Assembly (NCBI RefSeq): GCF_023638035.1
Contig: NZ_JAKRVX010000001.1
Span: forward strand, 248,001 to 312,000
Length of the DNA: 64,000 bases
Direction of reading: 5' to 3'
From: Natronocalculus amylovorans
GTDB taxonomy: Archaea; Halobacteriota; Halobacteria; Halobacteriales; Haloferacaceae
The position numbers and the translations under genes are program-made. Under the pieces are notes generated by a model, which made no database searches, was not told the origin of the DNA, and saw nothing but the letters and a program-made list of their open reading frames with translations. Below are positions 9,133 through 17,227 of the stretch, in pieces. How positions within the stretch are numbered: position 1 is the first letter of the stretch; every line of letters begins with the position of its first letter.

Positions 9133-10314
9133 TCACCGAATTGTGTTCGACGCAAGATCGCGTGGGAAGTAGGTTAGCCACTCGATCCCATCCTCAGTGA
9201 TTGCGATCGTATCCGAGTGACGGTAGCCAGCACGCCCTGTGTAGAGTCCTGGTTCGATCGTATACACGTGTCCTGGTTTCATCAGTGTATTCTCCTCGTG
9301 TTCTTGCGCATCGTCCCATCCTCTGTCAATATATGGTGGTTCATGACCTCCAAGACCAATGTTGTGTCCAACGTGATGCTGTGCCAGTTCGGTGACGCCC
9401 TGTTCTGTAAAGTAGTCCCAGACTACTTGATCAACGTGACTGACTGGAACGTCAGGCCCAAGCGCTTCAATTGCGATCGTCTGCGCCTCCAACATAAGTT
9501 CAAAATAGTGTTCGTCCTCATCAGTGTACTCCGAAACAAACATTGTCCGCTCAAGTTCCGAATAGTAGCCATCCACATTTGCGGTTGCACCGGTTATCAG
9601 CACATCTCCGGCTTTGAGCCGCTCATTTGGCGTATGGCCATGCGGGAGCGCAGTCTCGGTACCTGAAATATATCCTGCGTGAACAGGCCCATCGCCACGA
9701 ACACGGACTGCGTACCGATCGCCAAGCGTGTCTAACATCGCACGCGAACTGTCCATCGATGCCCGTTGGCTGACGGTTGCTGGATGTGCACCCACCTCGG
9801 TGTAGTCGGCGAGATACTGGTGGCCAAGATTTGCCCATCGTGCGGATTCCCGGATGAGTGCCACCTCTGCGTCGGATTTCTCCCATCGCATCCGACTCAC
9901 CCAGTTCTGTGTCTCAACATCGACAAACTCGGATAACGACGGTCCGGTGTACCCCATGACACCCGGTGCACCATCGGTATCGGCCACAACTGACGAGAGA
10001 TCTAGCTCCGAAAGCATGCTTGCGATCGTTTCGATCGGGTTCCCGCCAGGATAGTCGAAATAGCTGTGGACAGCATCGATTCGTGGATTTGGTTCAACCC
10101 GTTCAACTTCAAGCCGTGGAACGGTTATTTCGATCCGGTCAGGAGTCACAACCAATCCAACCGGCCGTTCGGTCTGAATATGATGAAATCCGGTTATATA
10201 ACCGATACTGGTTGCACTAAACCAGATCACTGCGTCTGCCTCGGTATCTGAGAGCCGATCACGAACGCGTGCAATGCGCGTATCATACGCTTCCGCTGGA
10301 AGGCGTGTTGCCAT
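9133..10314 (-). CDS. Xaa-Pro aminopeptidase/M24-family metallopeptidase
   Basis: Pita-bread-fold peptidase of 393 residues, probably acting on peptides with proline at the second position. The N-terminal creatinase-like domain runs to about residue 150. The C-terminal catalytic domain shows the metal-ligand regions ATANVDGYYSELERTMF, HHVGHNIGLGGHEPPY and YTIEPGLYTG. The first canonical metal Asp is in a degenerate setting here (ATANVDGYYSE instead of the usual D-G-x-Y-D-T), so activity or specificity may differ. It precedes the M19 dipeptidase in the same direction. The family is certain and the exact substrate is not. Confidence 0.87.
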   Translation of the reverse strand: MATRLPAEAYDTRIARVRDRLSDTEADAVIWFSATSIGYITGFHHIQTERPVGLVVTPDRIEITVPRLEVERVEPNPRIDAVHSYFDYPGGNPIETIASMLSELDLSSVVADTDGAPGVMGYTGPSLSEFVDVETQNWVSRMRWEKSDAEVALIRESARWANLGHQYLADYTEVGAHPATVSQRASMDSSRAMLDTLGDRYAVRVRGDGPVHAGYISGTETALPHGHTPNERLKAGDVLITGATANVDGYYSELERTMFVSEYTDEDEHYFELMLEAQTIAIEALGPDVPVSHVDQVVWDYFTEQGVTELAQHHVGHNIGLGGHEPPYIDRGWDDAQEHEENTLMKPGHVYTIEPGLYTGRAGYRHSDTIAITEDGIEWLTYFPRDLASNTIR

Positions 10315-10379
10315 ACGTGAGCCACTCTATGCGTGTGTATAACGTTCAGGGAACCGGAAGCCAAAACAAAAATGAGCCG

Positions 10380-10991
10380 TTAGTTATCGACGCGAGCGAA
10401 CGCGAGATTCCCGCTGATATTCTTGATATAGATGTTTACCACATCGCCTTCCTGTGCACCTGGGACGAAAATAGTGTAGTTACCTTTCTCAGCAACACCA
10501 TCGCCTTTGCGGCCAGTGCCGGTGATTTTGACCTCGTAGGTTTTGCCCTCTTCGAGGTCCGGGCGATCGTGATGGCTCTGTTTGCGGCGGCGTTTCGTCA
10601 CTGGGCGGAATGCACCACATGCCTCACAGCGAAGCATCTGCGTTCGGTTCTCCATGACAAGACGGGTGTCAGGAAGCCCACACTCAGAACAGGTGACGTA
10701 CTCTTCGATGTACGCATCAACTGCGGCCAAGAAGTCTTGTGGCGTAAACGATCCGTTGTATCGGCCACGGCCATTCTCAAACTGACCCGCAGTTCCGAGT
10801 TCACGCTGAATGCCACTGTGGAGATGCTCTGGGTCTCGCGAAAGTGCATCCGCAATTGTAGAGAGATTTGTCAGTCGTGTAAACGCACCATCTTTCTGTG
10901 CCTGTGGGTCGGGAACAGAAAGCCGCTCGTCCGATCCGCCAAGGTCCGGGAGATTCTCGATCGCTCGATCGAGGCCTGCTTCGTAGTCCAT
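10380..10991 (-). CDS. Translation initiation factor aIF2 subunit beta with C-terminal TRAM domain
   Basis: Beta subunit of the archaeal initiation factor that delivers initiator Met-tRNA to the ribosome. The 203-residue protein has an N-terminal acidic helix, the conserved core (around NGRGRYNGSFTPQDF) and a zinc ribbon with Cys101, Cys104, Cys122 and Cys125. From about residue 145 there is an added TRAM-type RNA-binding domain (EEGKTYEVKI to LAFARVDN). The TRAM extension is common in haloarchaeal versions. I chose the ATG at 10991 because the protein then begins MDYEAGLDRA. An earlier in-frame start at 11030 adds residues with no conservation. Confidence 0.93.
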   Translation of the reverse strand: MDYEAGLDRAIENLPDLGGSDERLSVPDPQAQKDGAFTRLTNLSTIADALSRDPEHLHSGIQRELGTAGQFENGRGRYNGSFTPQDFLAAVDAYIEEYVTCSECGLPDTRLVMENRTQMLRCEACGAFRPVTKRRRKQSHHDRPDLEEGKTYEVKITGTGRKGDGVAEKGNYTIFVPGAQEGDVVNIYIKNISGNLAFARVDN

Positions 10992-11080
10992 GTCTATTGG
11001 GATGTGAGCGTGACGTATAGATTCTTGCATCTTTGCGTATGGGCGCGAGACGCCCGTAGAACAATCACGACCTGAAATAG

Positions 11081-12067
11081 CTACCAGCGATGGTGGACAT
11101 GGCTACGAATATGCTCGTCATACACATTCGACGCAGCTGTATGTTCCGTATCGGTGAGCGATCGCAGGGTCGATACGTTTGCATTCGATCGGATGTGGTC
11201 CGAATTTGTTGATCCAGGTATGACTGTACTGACAGCGTCGTGATCCAGAATCCAACGGAGTGTAAACGTAGCAAGCGACCACTCGGCTGGTACGCCCTCT
11301 TCAAGTTGGGCCGCTGCCTCAACGCCTGTTTCGAACGGCACGCCAGCAAACGTCTCCCCGACATCGAACGCATCTCCATCTCGGTTGTAGTTTCGGTGGT
11401 CGTCCGCAGGAAACGTGCTATCTTTCGAAAGTGCGCCTGTCAAGAGTCCAGATGCAAGCGGGACGCGGACAATAATCCCCACATCGTTTGCTGCTGCCCG
11501 ATCGAACAACAGCTCGTTTGGTCGCTGTCTGAACGGATTAAAAATAATCTGGATTGACTCCACACCATCATACTCGATCGCTTTCAGCCCTTCTTCAACG
11601 CGCTCAACACTCACACCGTAATTGTTGATCAATCCATCCGCAGTGAACGTCTCTAGAGCATCAAAGACTGTTGGATCGTAATATACATCGGTCGGTGGAC
11701 AGTGCAGTTGGAGGAGGTCGAGGGTCTCAACGTCGAGGTTTTTTCGACTCCGGTTAATAAACGATCGGAGATTTCCCTCAGTGTACTCGGCTGCGGTATG
11801 TGGGGAGAGTCTGCGCCCTGCTTTTGTTGCAACAATCACATCGTCATACGCGTCGCGCTTAGTCAGCACCTCCGCAATCCGCTTTTCGCTCCGACCATCC
11901 CCATACACATCAGCGGTGTCGAGAAAGGTGATACCGCTATCAAGTGCGGCTTCGATCGCCTTACGGCCCGCGTCATCGCTAACAGGTCCCCAATCGGAAC
12001 CGATGTTCCACGTCCCGAGGCCGACTTCCGATACGCTACCAACTGCGCCAAGCGATCGTGTCTCCAT
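11081..12067 (-). CDS. Aldo/keto reductase
   Basis: NADP-dependent oxidoreductase of the AKR superfamily (TIM barrel), 328 residues. The start METRSLGAVGSVSEVGLGTW is the classic AKR first strand. Catalytic candidates are Asp50 and Tyr55 in FLDTADVYG, Lys82 in VIVATKAG and a His in DLLQLHCPP. The C-terminal half has VIPGSTN, which binds the 2'-phosphate side of the cofactor. The substrate cannot be told. The ATG at 12067 was chosen over a far upstream start because all conserved sequence begins there. It stands alone between aIF2-beta and the tRNA-Tyr region. Confidence 0.88.
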   Translation of the reverse strand: METRSLGAVGSVSEVGLGTWNIGSDWGPVSDDAGRKAIEAALDSGITFLDTADVYGDGRSEKRIAEVLTKRDAYDDVIVATKAGRRLSPHTAAEYTEGNLRSFINRSRKNLDVETLDLLQLHCPPTDVYYDPTVFDALETFTADGLINNYGVSVERVEEGLKAIEYDGVESIQIIFNPFRQRPNELLFDRAAANDVGIIVRVPLASGLLTGALSKDSTFPADDHRNYNRDGDAFDVGETFAGVPFETGVEAAAQLEEGVPAEWSLATFTLRWILDHDAVSTVIPGSTNSDHIRSNANVSTLRSLTDTEHTAASNVYDEHIRSHVHHRW

Positions 12068-12239
12068 ATGTGCCCTTGCAGATACAAATGAAAGAATCCA
12101 TGGTATGAACCACACTAGACCAGTCCACGTTTCCATGTTTGTTGTTTTTTCCCGATTTGAACCGTATGAGACGTTCCTGCTCGGCGACAGCCTGTGTGGG
12201 ATGCGACTCACTGGTCGCCACCCCCTTGCTCGCGGCGGC
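12068..12239. other. Non-coding stretch downstream of the tRNA-Tyr fragments
   Basis: No credible gene is seen between the aldo/keto reductase start and the tRNA-derived repeats. Short open frames here lack conserved features. The segment ends in a GC-rich patch (about 12217-12245). Confidence 0.5.
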
Positions 12240-12428
12240 GAGAGACAAGCAAATATCTCTCCATGTATTTGTGATCACACGAAAGTCCACTCTCCCCGAA
12301 TTGAAGCGTGCAAGACTCACTCTGATCGTCTTGCGGCCTCCCGTTCGCTTCGCTCACGGGAGCGGGGGACAAACCGATCGCTCTTTATTTAAATGGATCA
12401 AGCAAAAGTCCGCTCTCCCCGAATTGAA
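12240..12428. repeat. Diverged tandem copies of the tRNA-Tyr 3' half and flank
   Basis: The 24 bases at 12405-12428 (3' acceptor and T-arm of tRNA-Tyr plus three flanking bases) recur at 12282-12305 with one mismatch (AAAGTCCRCTCTCCCCGAAT followed by TGAA). The adjacent tRNA interior CGGGGGACAAGCCGATC at 12429-12445 recurs with one mismatch at 12363-12379, and more weakly at 12240-12256. The blocks 12240-12305 and 12364-12428 therefore align over about 65 bases. Between them, 12306-12362 carries a small inverted repeat (CTCCCGT ... ACGGGAG). The pattern fits repeated integration and decay at a tRNA att site. No integrase gene remains in the window. Confidence 0.75.
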
Positions 12429-12482
12429 CGGGGGACAAGCCGATCTACAGTCGGCTGCTCTACCAGGCTGAGCTAAGAGCGG
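12409..12482 (-). tRNA. tRNA-Tyr (GTA)
   Basis: Read on the minus strand, a complete cloverleaf is seen. The acceptor CCGCTCT pairs with AGAGCGG, with discriminator A. The D-arm contains AGCTCAGCCTGGTAGAGC. The anticodon stem GCCGA/TCGGC holds loop CTGTAGA, giving anticodon GTA. The T-arm is CCCCG TTCAATT CGGGG. The C1-G72 pair is the archaeal tyrosine identity element. There is no intron, and CCA is not encoded. A TATA-like TTAATTTA (plus strand 12506-12513) sits about 25-30 bases upstream, and a 7-bp inverted repeat (12483-12489 with 12498-12504) lies directly before the 5' end. Confidence 0.96.
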
Positions 12483-12560
12483 TCACCCGATTCTACCCGG
12501 GTGAGTAAATTAAGGGTTGCTATTTGAGCAGATCGTGTCTGCCATGCGTCAGACATACAG

Positions 12561-12577
12561 ATACATTCATTATGTAT
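12561..12577. promoter_or_regulatory. Inverted repeat just upstream of cdrL
   Basis: ATACAT-N5-ATGTAT, an exact 6-bp inverted repeat ending 19 bases before the cdrL start codon. It is a possible operator for a ribbon-helix-helix protein. Function is inferred from position only. Confidence 0.4.
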
Positions 12578-12595
12578 GAGTGAAATATCGCGTGT

Positions 12596-13204
12596 ATGAG
12601 CAAGATCACGTTCCGTGCCGACGACAATCTGGTCGATCGGCTCGACAGCCTTGAGGCCTCTAAAAGCGAGGTGATGCGCGAGGCGCTTCGATCATACCTT
12701 GAGACGATCGAATACGAACGTGACACGCTATCAGACAGCCCATCAACACAGTCACCACATATCGAAGGCGATGACGAATCACTTGATGGATTCCTCTCAA
12801 AACGAATCGACGAACTGATTTCTGAGCGGCTTGCCAAAACGCATCACCGCACGCTTAACGATCGCGGTGTCTCTGACTCACAGCCGATCACGGTGAATGT
12901 GAGACTCGAAGGCCCAACCGGCTCACAAGAAAGCATCTCACAACACTCATCGATCGAACAGAGCGAAACAGTATCAGAAACCCGACGTAAGACACAGCCG
13001 CGTAAGACAGATACACAAACCGCATGTACTCAGTGTGGCGAGTCTGTAATGGATGACCACGTGTACTGCCCAAACTGTGGTGAGAAGGCCTCTAACCGGC
13101 TTTTCTGTGAATGTGGTGACGAAGTTCGATCCGATTGGGCGTTCTGTCCTGGATGTGGAAGACGGACTCCAACTGCAGACGTCCTCGACAAGAGATCGAG
13201 GTAG
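12596..13204 (+). CDS. cdrL: CdrL-like ribbon-helix-helix protein with double zinc ribbon
   Basis: Predicted DNA-binding regulator of 202 residues. Residues 1-40 (ITFRADDNLVDRLDSLEASKSEVMREALRSYL) form a ribbon-helix-helix domain, followed by an acidic, disordered middle. Two zinc ribbons follow, with Cys144/147/158/161 and Cys171/173/184/187. Haloarchaea keep a long RHH gene next to cdrS-ftsZ2, called CdrL (cell division regulator, long), which regulates that operon. The name here rests on this gene order and domain plan. It ends about 210 bases before cdrS, in a region full of palindromic motifs. Two GTAAGACA octamers also lie inside its coding sequence (about 12985 and 13001). Confidence 0.8.
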   Translation: MSKITFRADDNLVDRLDSLEASKSEVMREALRSYLETIEYERDTLSDSPSTQSPHIEGDDESLDGFLSKRIDELISERLAKTHHRTLNDRGVSDSQPITVNVRLEGPTGSQESISQHSSIEQSETVSETRRKTQPRKTDTQTACTQCGESVMDDHVYCPNCGEKASNRLFCECGDEVRSDWAFCPGCGRRTPTADVLDKRSR

Positions 13205-13237
13205 AGGCGGTATAAGTAGATCTGAAGTGTTATTTTT

Positions 13238-13254
13238 GGTGTGTCTTACACACC
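13238..13254. promoter_or_regulatory. Inverted repeat in cdrS-ftsZ2 upstream region
   Basis: GGTGTGT-CTT-ACACACC, a 7-bp perfect inverted repeat around three bases. It contains the GTCTTAC core that recurs at 13296-13313 and 13388-13395, and it sits just upstream of the likely TATA box. Possible CdrS or CdrL operator. Confidence 0.55.
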
Positions 13255-13262
13255 GGCGGTAA

Positions 13263-13271
13263 TTTTATATA
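13263..13271 (+). promoter_or_regulatory. TATA box of cdrS-ftsZ2
   Basis: TTTTATATA lies about 25 bases before the 13296-13313 palindrome. It would place transcription start within that palindrome and give a leader of roughly 115 bases before cdrS. Inferred from the archaeal promoter consensus. Confidence 0.55.
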
Positions 13272-13295
13272 CTCTCGCCAAGACATTACTTTTGC

Positions 13296-13313
13296 GTAAG
13301 ACAATTGTCTTAC
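13296..13313. promoter_or_regulatory. Perfect 18-bp palindrome at predicted cdrS-ftsZ2 transcription start
   Basis: GTAAGACAATTGTCTTAC equals its own reverse complement. It lies about 25-40 bases downstream of the TATA element, the classic place for a repressor to block archaeal RNA polymerase. The half-site GTCTTAC is repeated at 13238-13254 and at 13388-13395, the latter 18 bases before the cdrS ATG. RHH dimers bind such short inverted repeats, so CdrS autoregulation or CdrL control is plausible. Confidence 0.65.
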
Positions 13314-13412
13314 ACCGCGATCCGCCCACAGGGTCCCTACTCCTGTATGTTGGAAGACGGTGTATGACAGAAATCGGTTTTGCCGTCTGTCTTACCGGGG
13401 GAATACACAACT

Positions 13413-13595
13413 ATGGAGCGTGTGACACTACGAATTCCGAAACAGCAGATTGAGGAGGTCGAACAAATGGTCGAAACCGGCCAGTTCCCGAACCGGAGCG
13501 AAGCGATCCGGTCGGCAGTTCGAGAGATGCTTAACGAACAAGACGAGACGGAACCTCACCGTCGTAGTACTGAACGAAGCTGGGCTAAGGTGTAA
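13413..13595 (+). CDS. cdrS: Cell division regulator CdrS (short ribbon-helix-helix protein)
   Basis: A 60-residue RHH protein starting [20 protein letters not shown], with helix residues [16 protein letters not shown]. In other haloarchaea CdrS is a small RHH factor co-transcribed with ftsZ2 that controls cell division genes. The ATG at 13413 is used because the conserved sequence begins there. An upstream in-frame start (13380) would add 11 unrelated residues and lie in the operator region. The stop is 3 bases before the ftsZ2 ATG, so the two are almost certainly one operon. The C-terminal 15 residues are basic and probably disordered. Confidence 0.92.
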   Translation: MERVTLRIPKQQIEEVEQMVETGQFPNRSEAIRSAVREMLNEQDETEPHRRSTERSWAKV

Positions 13596-13598
13596 ACT

Positions 13599-14807
13599 AT
13601 GCAGGATATTGTCCAAGAAGCCCTAGAAAACGCCGAAGCCGAACAGCGTGAAATGGATGCATCAAGCAGTGCAGATGACTTTGGCGATCCTCGGATTGTC
13701 ATAGTCGGCTGTGGTGGTGCAGGAAATAACACGATCAACCGCCTCTACAATATTGGTGTCGATGGTGCGGAAACGGTCGCAATCAACACTGATAAACAAC
13801 ACCTCGAGATGATTGAGGCGGATACGAAGATCCTTGTCGGGAAATCATTGACGAGCGGTCTTGGTGCAGGCGGTGACCCAAGTATGGGTGAGCGTGCAAC
13901 CGAGATGGCACAAGGAACCATTAAAGAGGTTCTTGGTAACGCAGACCTTGTGTTCGTCACCGCAGGAATGGGTGGCGGAACTGGAACCGGTGCCGCACCT
14001 GTTGTTTCAAAGATTGCCAAGGAGCAAGGTGCGATCGTCGTCGGAATGGTCTCTACCCCATTCAACGTCGAGCGTGCACGAACAGTGAAAGCCGAAGAAG
14101 GCCTCGAACAGCTGCGAAATGCAGCAGACTCGATCATTGTCCTTGACAATAACCGGCTGCTTGACTACGTGCCGAACCTACCGATCGGTAAAGCCTTCTC
14201 TGTGATGGATCAGATCATCGCAGAGACGGTCAAAGGAATCTCCGAGACAATCACCCAACCATCGCTCATCAATTTGGACTACGCAGATATGTCCACGATT
14301 ATGAACCAAGGTGGTGTTGCGGTGATGCTCGTTGGCGAAACCCAAGATAAAAACAAGACACAAGAGGTCGTCAACGATGCAATGAACCACCCACTGCTGG
14401 ATGTTGACTACCGTGGTGCATCAGGTGGACTTGTCCACATCACTGGTGGACCTGACCTCACACTCAAAGAGGCAGAAGGAATCGCTCACAACATCACGGA
14501 GCGACTTGAAGCAAGTGCAAACGTGATTTGGGGTGCCCGAATCCAGGATGAGTACAAAGGAAAAGTCCGTGTGATGGCGATCATGACCGGTGTCCAGAGT
14601 GCACAGGTGCTTGGCCCAACGACGCAGAAACAGGCTGACAAATCCCGTGCAAGCATCAATGGTGGCTCCGAGTTCGAATACGAAGGCAGTCAGAACCGAA
14701 GCCGAAACCAAAGGCAGTCAGAAACGACTCCAAACACAAACTCATGGCAGTCCGACGGCGGACGAGACGAGCTCGAAAAGAACAACGGGCTTGACGTAAT
14801 CCGTTAA
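13599..14807 (+). CDS. ftsZ2: Cell division protein FtsZ2 (tubulin superfamily)
   Basis: GTPase that forms part of the archaeal division ring. In haloarchaea FtsZ1 and FtsZ2 have separate roles and FtsZ2 is needed for constriction. The 402-residue protein has the N-terminal nucleotide loop [14 protein letters not shown] at 36-48, tubulin signature [10 protein letters not shown] at 125-134, and the T7 loop region [16 protein letters not shown] GTPase-activating core is followed by a polar tail from about 345. The last residues NNGLDVIR form a short terminal motif typical of this paralog. Coupling to cdrS supports FtsZ2 rather than FtsZ1 or CetZ. Confidence 0.95.
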   Translation: MQDIVQEALENAEAEQREMDASSSADDFGDPRIVIVGCGGAGNNTINRLYNIGVDGAETVAINTDKQHLEMIEADTKILVGKSLTSGLGAGGDPSMGERATEMAQGTIKEVLGNADLVFVTAGMGGGTGTGAAPVVSKIAKEQGAIVVGMVSTPFNVERARTVKAEEGLEQLRNAADSIIVLDNNRLLDYVPNLPIGKAFSVMDQIIAETVKGISETITQPSLINLDYADMSTIMNQGGVAVMLVGETQDKNKTQEVVNDAMNHPLLDVDYRGASGGLVHITGGPDLTLKEAEGIAHNITERLEASANVIWGARIQDEYKGKVRVMAIMTGVQSAQVLGPTTQKQADKSRASINGGSEFEYEGSQNRSRNQRQSETTPNTNSWQSDGGRDELEKNNGLDVIR

Positions 14808-14861
14808 GCGGGATACTGCTTATTCGCAATTTTTCACTGGTATTTCGATCGTCAGCCTGTC

Positions 14862-15827
14862 TTAGACAGCGTGTATTGCATCGACAAGCTTACATTTTCG
14901 GCAGCGGGTGCCACTCGTTTTTGAGCCGCATTCTTCGCACTCGTTGAGTGTGACTTCACCAGCGCCTCGATACTGATCTGCCGCGAGTTTTGACAGCTCT
15001 TCATACCCTGCGAGAATCGAGTGTCGCGTACCAGGGTGGTTTTCTTCAAGTTTCCAGAGTAGCTTTTGGATCTCACCGCGGTATGCTTCGCTCGCGTGTG
15101 GACATTCGGTAATATGTGCGGGTAGATCTCGAAGGTGTGCATACAATGCAACCTCTTTTTCAGGGATGTCACGGAGCGGCTTCGCACGCGGAATGAACTC
15201 GGACTGTTCGTTCCGATCGTCAAAGCTTCCTAAGCTTGCATCGAAGTGTTTTGCAACCTGCTTGACGTCACCCTCAAGGAAGTTCATCATTGCAGTTTGC
15301 GCTTCGTCATCGAGGTTGTGCCCCGTGAGCAGTTTACTTGCACCAAACTCGTCCGCATATCGCTCAAGCAGATCGCGTCGGAAGACACCACAGTATGCAC
15401 ACGGAGCCATATTCATCGGGTCACTCTCTGCGACATCGTCCATTTTGACACCAATCTCGTCTTCGTATGTCACAAGTTCGTGTCGTATATCGAGCGATTC
15501 TGAAAGCTCAACACAGGCGTCAACAGATTTGTCTCGGTATCCCTCGATGCCCTCATGGATTGTCAGCGCAAGCATCTCAATCCGTGGATCGTTTCCAAAC
15601 GTCTCATCCAAGATTTGTGTGAGTACAACGCTGTCTTTGCCGCCTGAAAGCCCAATGACCCATCGTTCTGGATCCTCCGGTGTTGCATCGCGAGGGATTA
15701 ACGAATCCTCTCTGATTCGCCTTCGGACCCGTTTTTCGATCGATCGACAAAAGTGGGTTTCACAAAGATGTGCACCCGAGTATGCCGCATTCATCACGGC
15801 ATCACGACCACATTTATCGCATTCCAT
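14862..15827 (-). CDS. ncsA: tRNA thiolation enzyme NcsA (TtuA/Ctu1 family)
   Basis: PP-loop ATPase that activates tRNA uridine for 2-thiolation at the wobble position, using sulfur from a ubiquitin-like SAMP protein in haloarchaea. The 321-residue protein has an N-terminal zinc site (CDKCGRDA and the Cys/His cluster at 22-27), PP-loop SGGKDS at 61-66, central APCAYCGVFRR, HNLDDEAQT, and a C-terminal zinc ribbon CEECGSKTSGTRCRKC. The E1-like enzyme UbaA that would supply activated SAMP is also in this window (38197-39018). The gene ends in a small inverted repeat (CTGTCT-T-AGACAG, 14857-14869) shared with the end of ftsZ2. Confidence 0.92.
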   Translation of the reverse strand: MECDKCGRDAVMNAAYSGAHLCETHFCRSIEKRVRRRIREDSLIPRDATPEDPERWVIGLSGGKDSVVLTQILDETFGNDPRIEMLALTIHEGIEGYRDKSVDACVELSESLDIRHELVTYEDEIGVKMDDVAESDPMNMAPCAYCGVFRRDLLERYADEFGASKLLTGHNLDDEAQTAMMNFLEGDVKQVAKHFDASLGSFDDRNEQSEFIPRAKPLRDIPEKEVALYAHLRDLPAHITECPHASEAYRGEIQKLLWKLEENHPGTRHSILAGYEELSKLAADQYRGAGEVTLNECEECGSKTSGTRCRKCKLVDAIHAV

Positions 15828-15875
15828 TACCGTTCGATTACGGGTGCGACGGGATACCGGTTTCGGCTCCCCCTA

Positions 15876-17081
15876 CTACTGTTCAGGGACCAACTGTGCA
15901 ATGAGTGCAATGGTCACCGCAAACACCGCAAGCAACATGAATCCTTGATCAAAATAGCCACGATCAGCGATCGCCCCAAATACAACTGGGCTTGCAGAGC
16001 CGACAGTAAACGAAATCGTTCGAAGCAGTCCAAAACCAGTCCCCTGTGCGGTATCGGACAGCGAGCTAATCAGGTATGACTGTGACACGGTTGCAAAGCC
16101 AAGCAGACTACTGCAGAAGATTGTAATAACAACGAGTGGCGCAACATGATCAACAAAAGGCAGCAGTGCAAGCCCGACCGCAGCAAGTAACATAATCACT
16201 GCGAGCGTTTTCTGAATACCGAACCGATCGTATGCCCCACCTGAAAGCGGCTGGACAAGCACACCTAATAAAAAGAAGATACCAAAGAGTGTCCCCGCGA
16301 GCGTCTCGGAGAATCCTTTAATTTCGATAAGATACGTGGGGTAAAAGCCTGTAAACGCCTGCCACAGACAGACACCTAACAGAAGTGCAACTGTTCCACG
16401 AACAACTGCTTTTGTCCGCAGTTCACCAGATAAGATCTGGATATCTTTTTTCGACAACGAACCTGATGAGGACGTTTCTGCAGACGATCGGGGAGGAACC
16501 ATCAACCAGATCGCGATCGCAATGCACAGAAATAGCGGAATTGCAAACGCAAGGCCGAACTGCCAAGCAACGACCGCAGCAATCAGTCCACCAAGCGGTG
16601 GTAACAGCGACTGTCCAGCGTCAGCGGCTGCAGATGCAACACCGTTTGCAGCACCGATTTGGTCGGGATATATTGATGCAAGGAGTGTATAGCGCGCGAC
16701 AGCATACAATGCAAGCCCAAAGCCAAACAGTGCAGTCGCAAGGAACAAAACGGGTGTCGAGGACGCTGTGACGACAAGTGCAAGCGTCGCCGCAGAGACC
16801 AACGTACTGAGTGTGAGAATAAGCCGCTCACCAAATCGGTCCGCGAGCATCCCGCCAGGGAGCTGTCCAAGCCCATATAACAGAAAGAGGACGGTCAGTA
16901 AGAGCCCGGCAGTTGTTAGGTCGAGGCCATATGCCGATCGGATATGCGGAAGTAATACCGGGTAGATCATCCGTGCACCCATCGAAAGGAACCATCCAGC
17001 AGCAACAGCGACCAAAATGCCGCCACGGCCATCGCTCAGCAGCTCTCGAAATCCGTTGGAAAGCGTTGACAGATACTGCAC
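15876..17081 (-). CDS. MFS transporter (copy 1 of two paralogs)
   Basis: Major facilitator superfamily permease of 401 residues with about twelve membrane segments. The cytoplasmic loop between helices 2 and 3 reads GMLADRFGERLIL, the family's D-R-x-G signature. The substrate is unknown. The nearest relative in the window is the MFS gene at 36937. Both share GWFLS-x-G-x-R near the N-terminus and FTGFYPTYLI in the seventh-helix region, so they look like an old duplication. The start is a GTG at 17081, and no better ATG keeps the first conserved residues. Confidence 0.85.
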   Translation of the reverse strand: MQYLSTLSNGFRELLSDGRGGILVAVAAGWFLSMGARMIYPVLLPHIRSAYGLDLTTAGLLLTVLFLLYGLGQLPGGMLADRFGERLILTLSTLVSAATLALVVTASSTPVLFLATALFGFGLALYAVARYTLLASIYPDQIGAANGVASAAADAGQSLLPPLGGLIAAVVAWQFGLAFAIPLFLCIAIAIWLMVPPRSSAETSSSGSLSKKDIQILSGELRTKAVVRGTVALLLGVCLWQAFTGFYPTYLIEIKGFSETLAGTLFGIFFLLGVLVQPLSGGAYDRFGIQKTLAVIMLLAAVGLALLPFVDHVAPLVVITIFCSSLLGFATVSQSYLISSLSDTAQGTGFGLLRTISFTVGSASPVVFGAIADRGYFDQGFMLLAVFAVTIALIAQLVPEQ

Positions 17082-17227
17082 GTGTATAACCTATACTACC
17101 CAGTCGTTGCGATGCAAGTACAATCAACGTTCGCTCTCCATACGTTTTTGGCCGGATATTTCTACATGATTTGCAATTTGGTTTGATGCCGTAACCTGTA
17201 TGCGTTGATAGTACGGAAATGTAGCTA

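Noticed and set aside
10269-11075. Rightward 268-codon open frame
   Set aside because: Antisense to the aIF2-beta gene; its Cys- and Arg-rich product is unlike any haloarchaeal protein, which are acidic.
12240-12380. A second tRNA-Tyr gene
   Set aside because: Only 3' and variable-region fragments are present, broken by about 57 bases; the acceptor 5' strand, D-arm and anticodon are missing.
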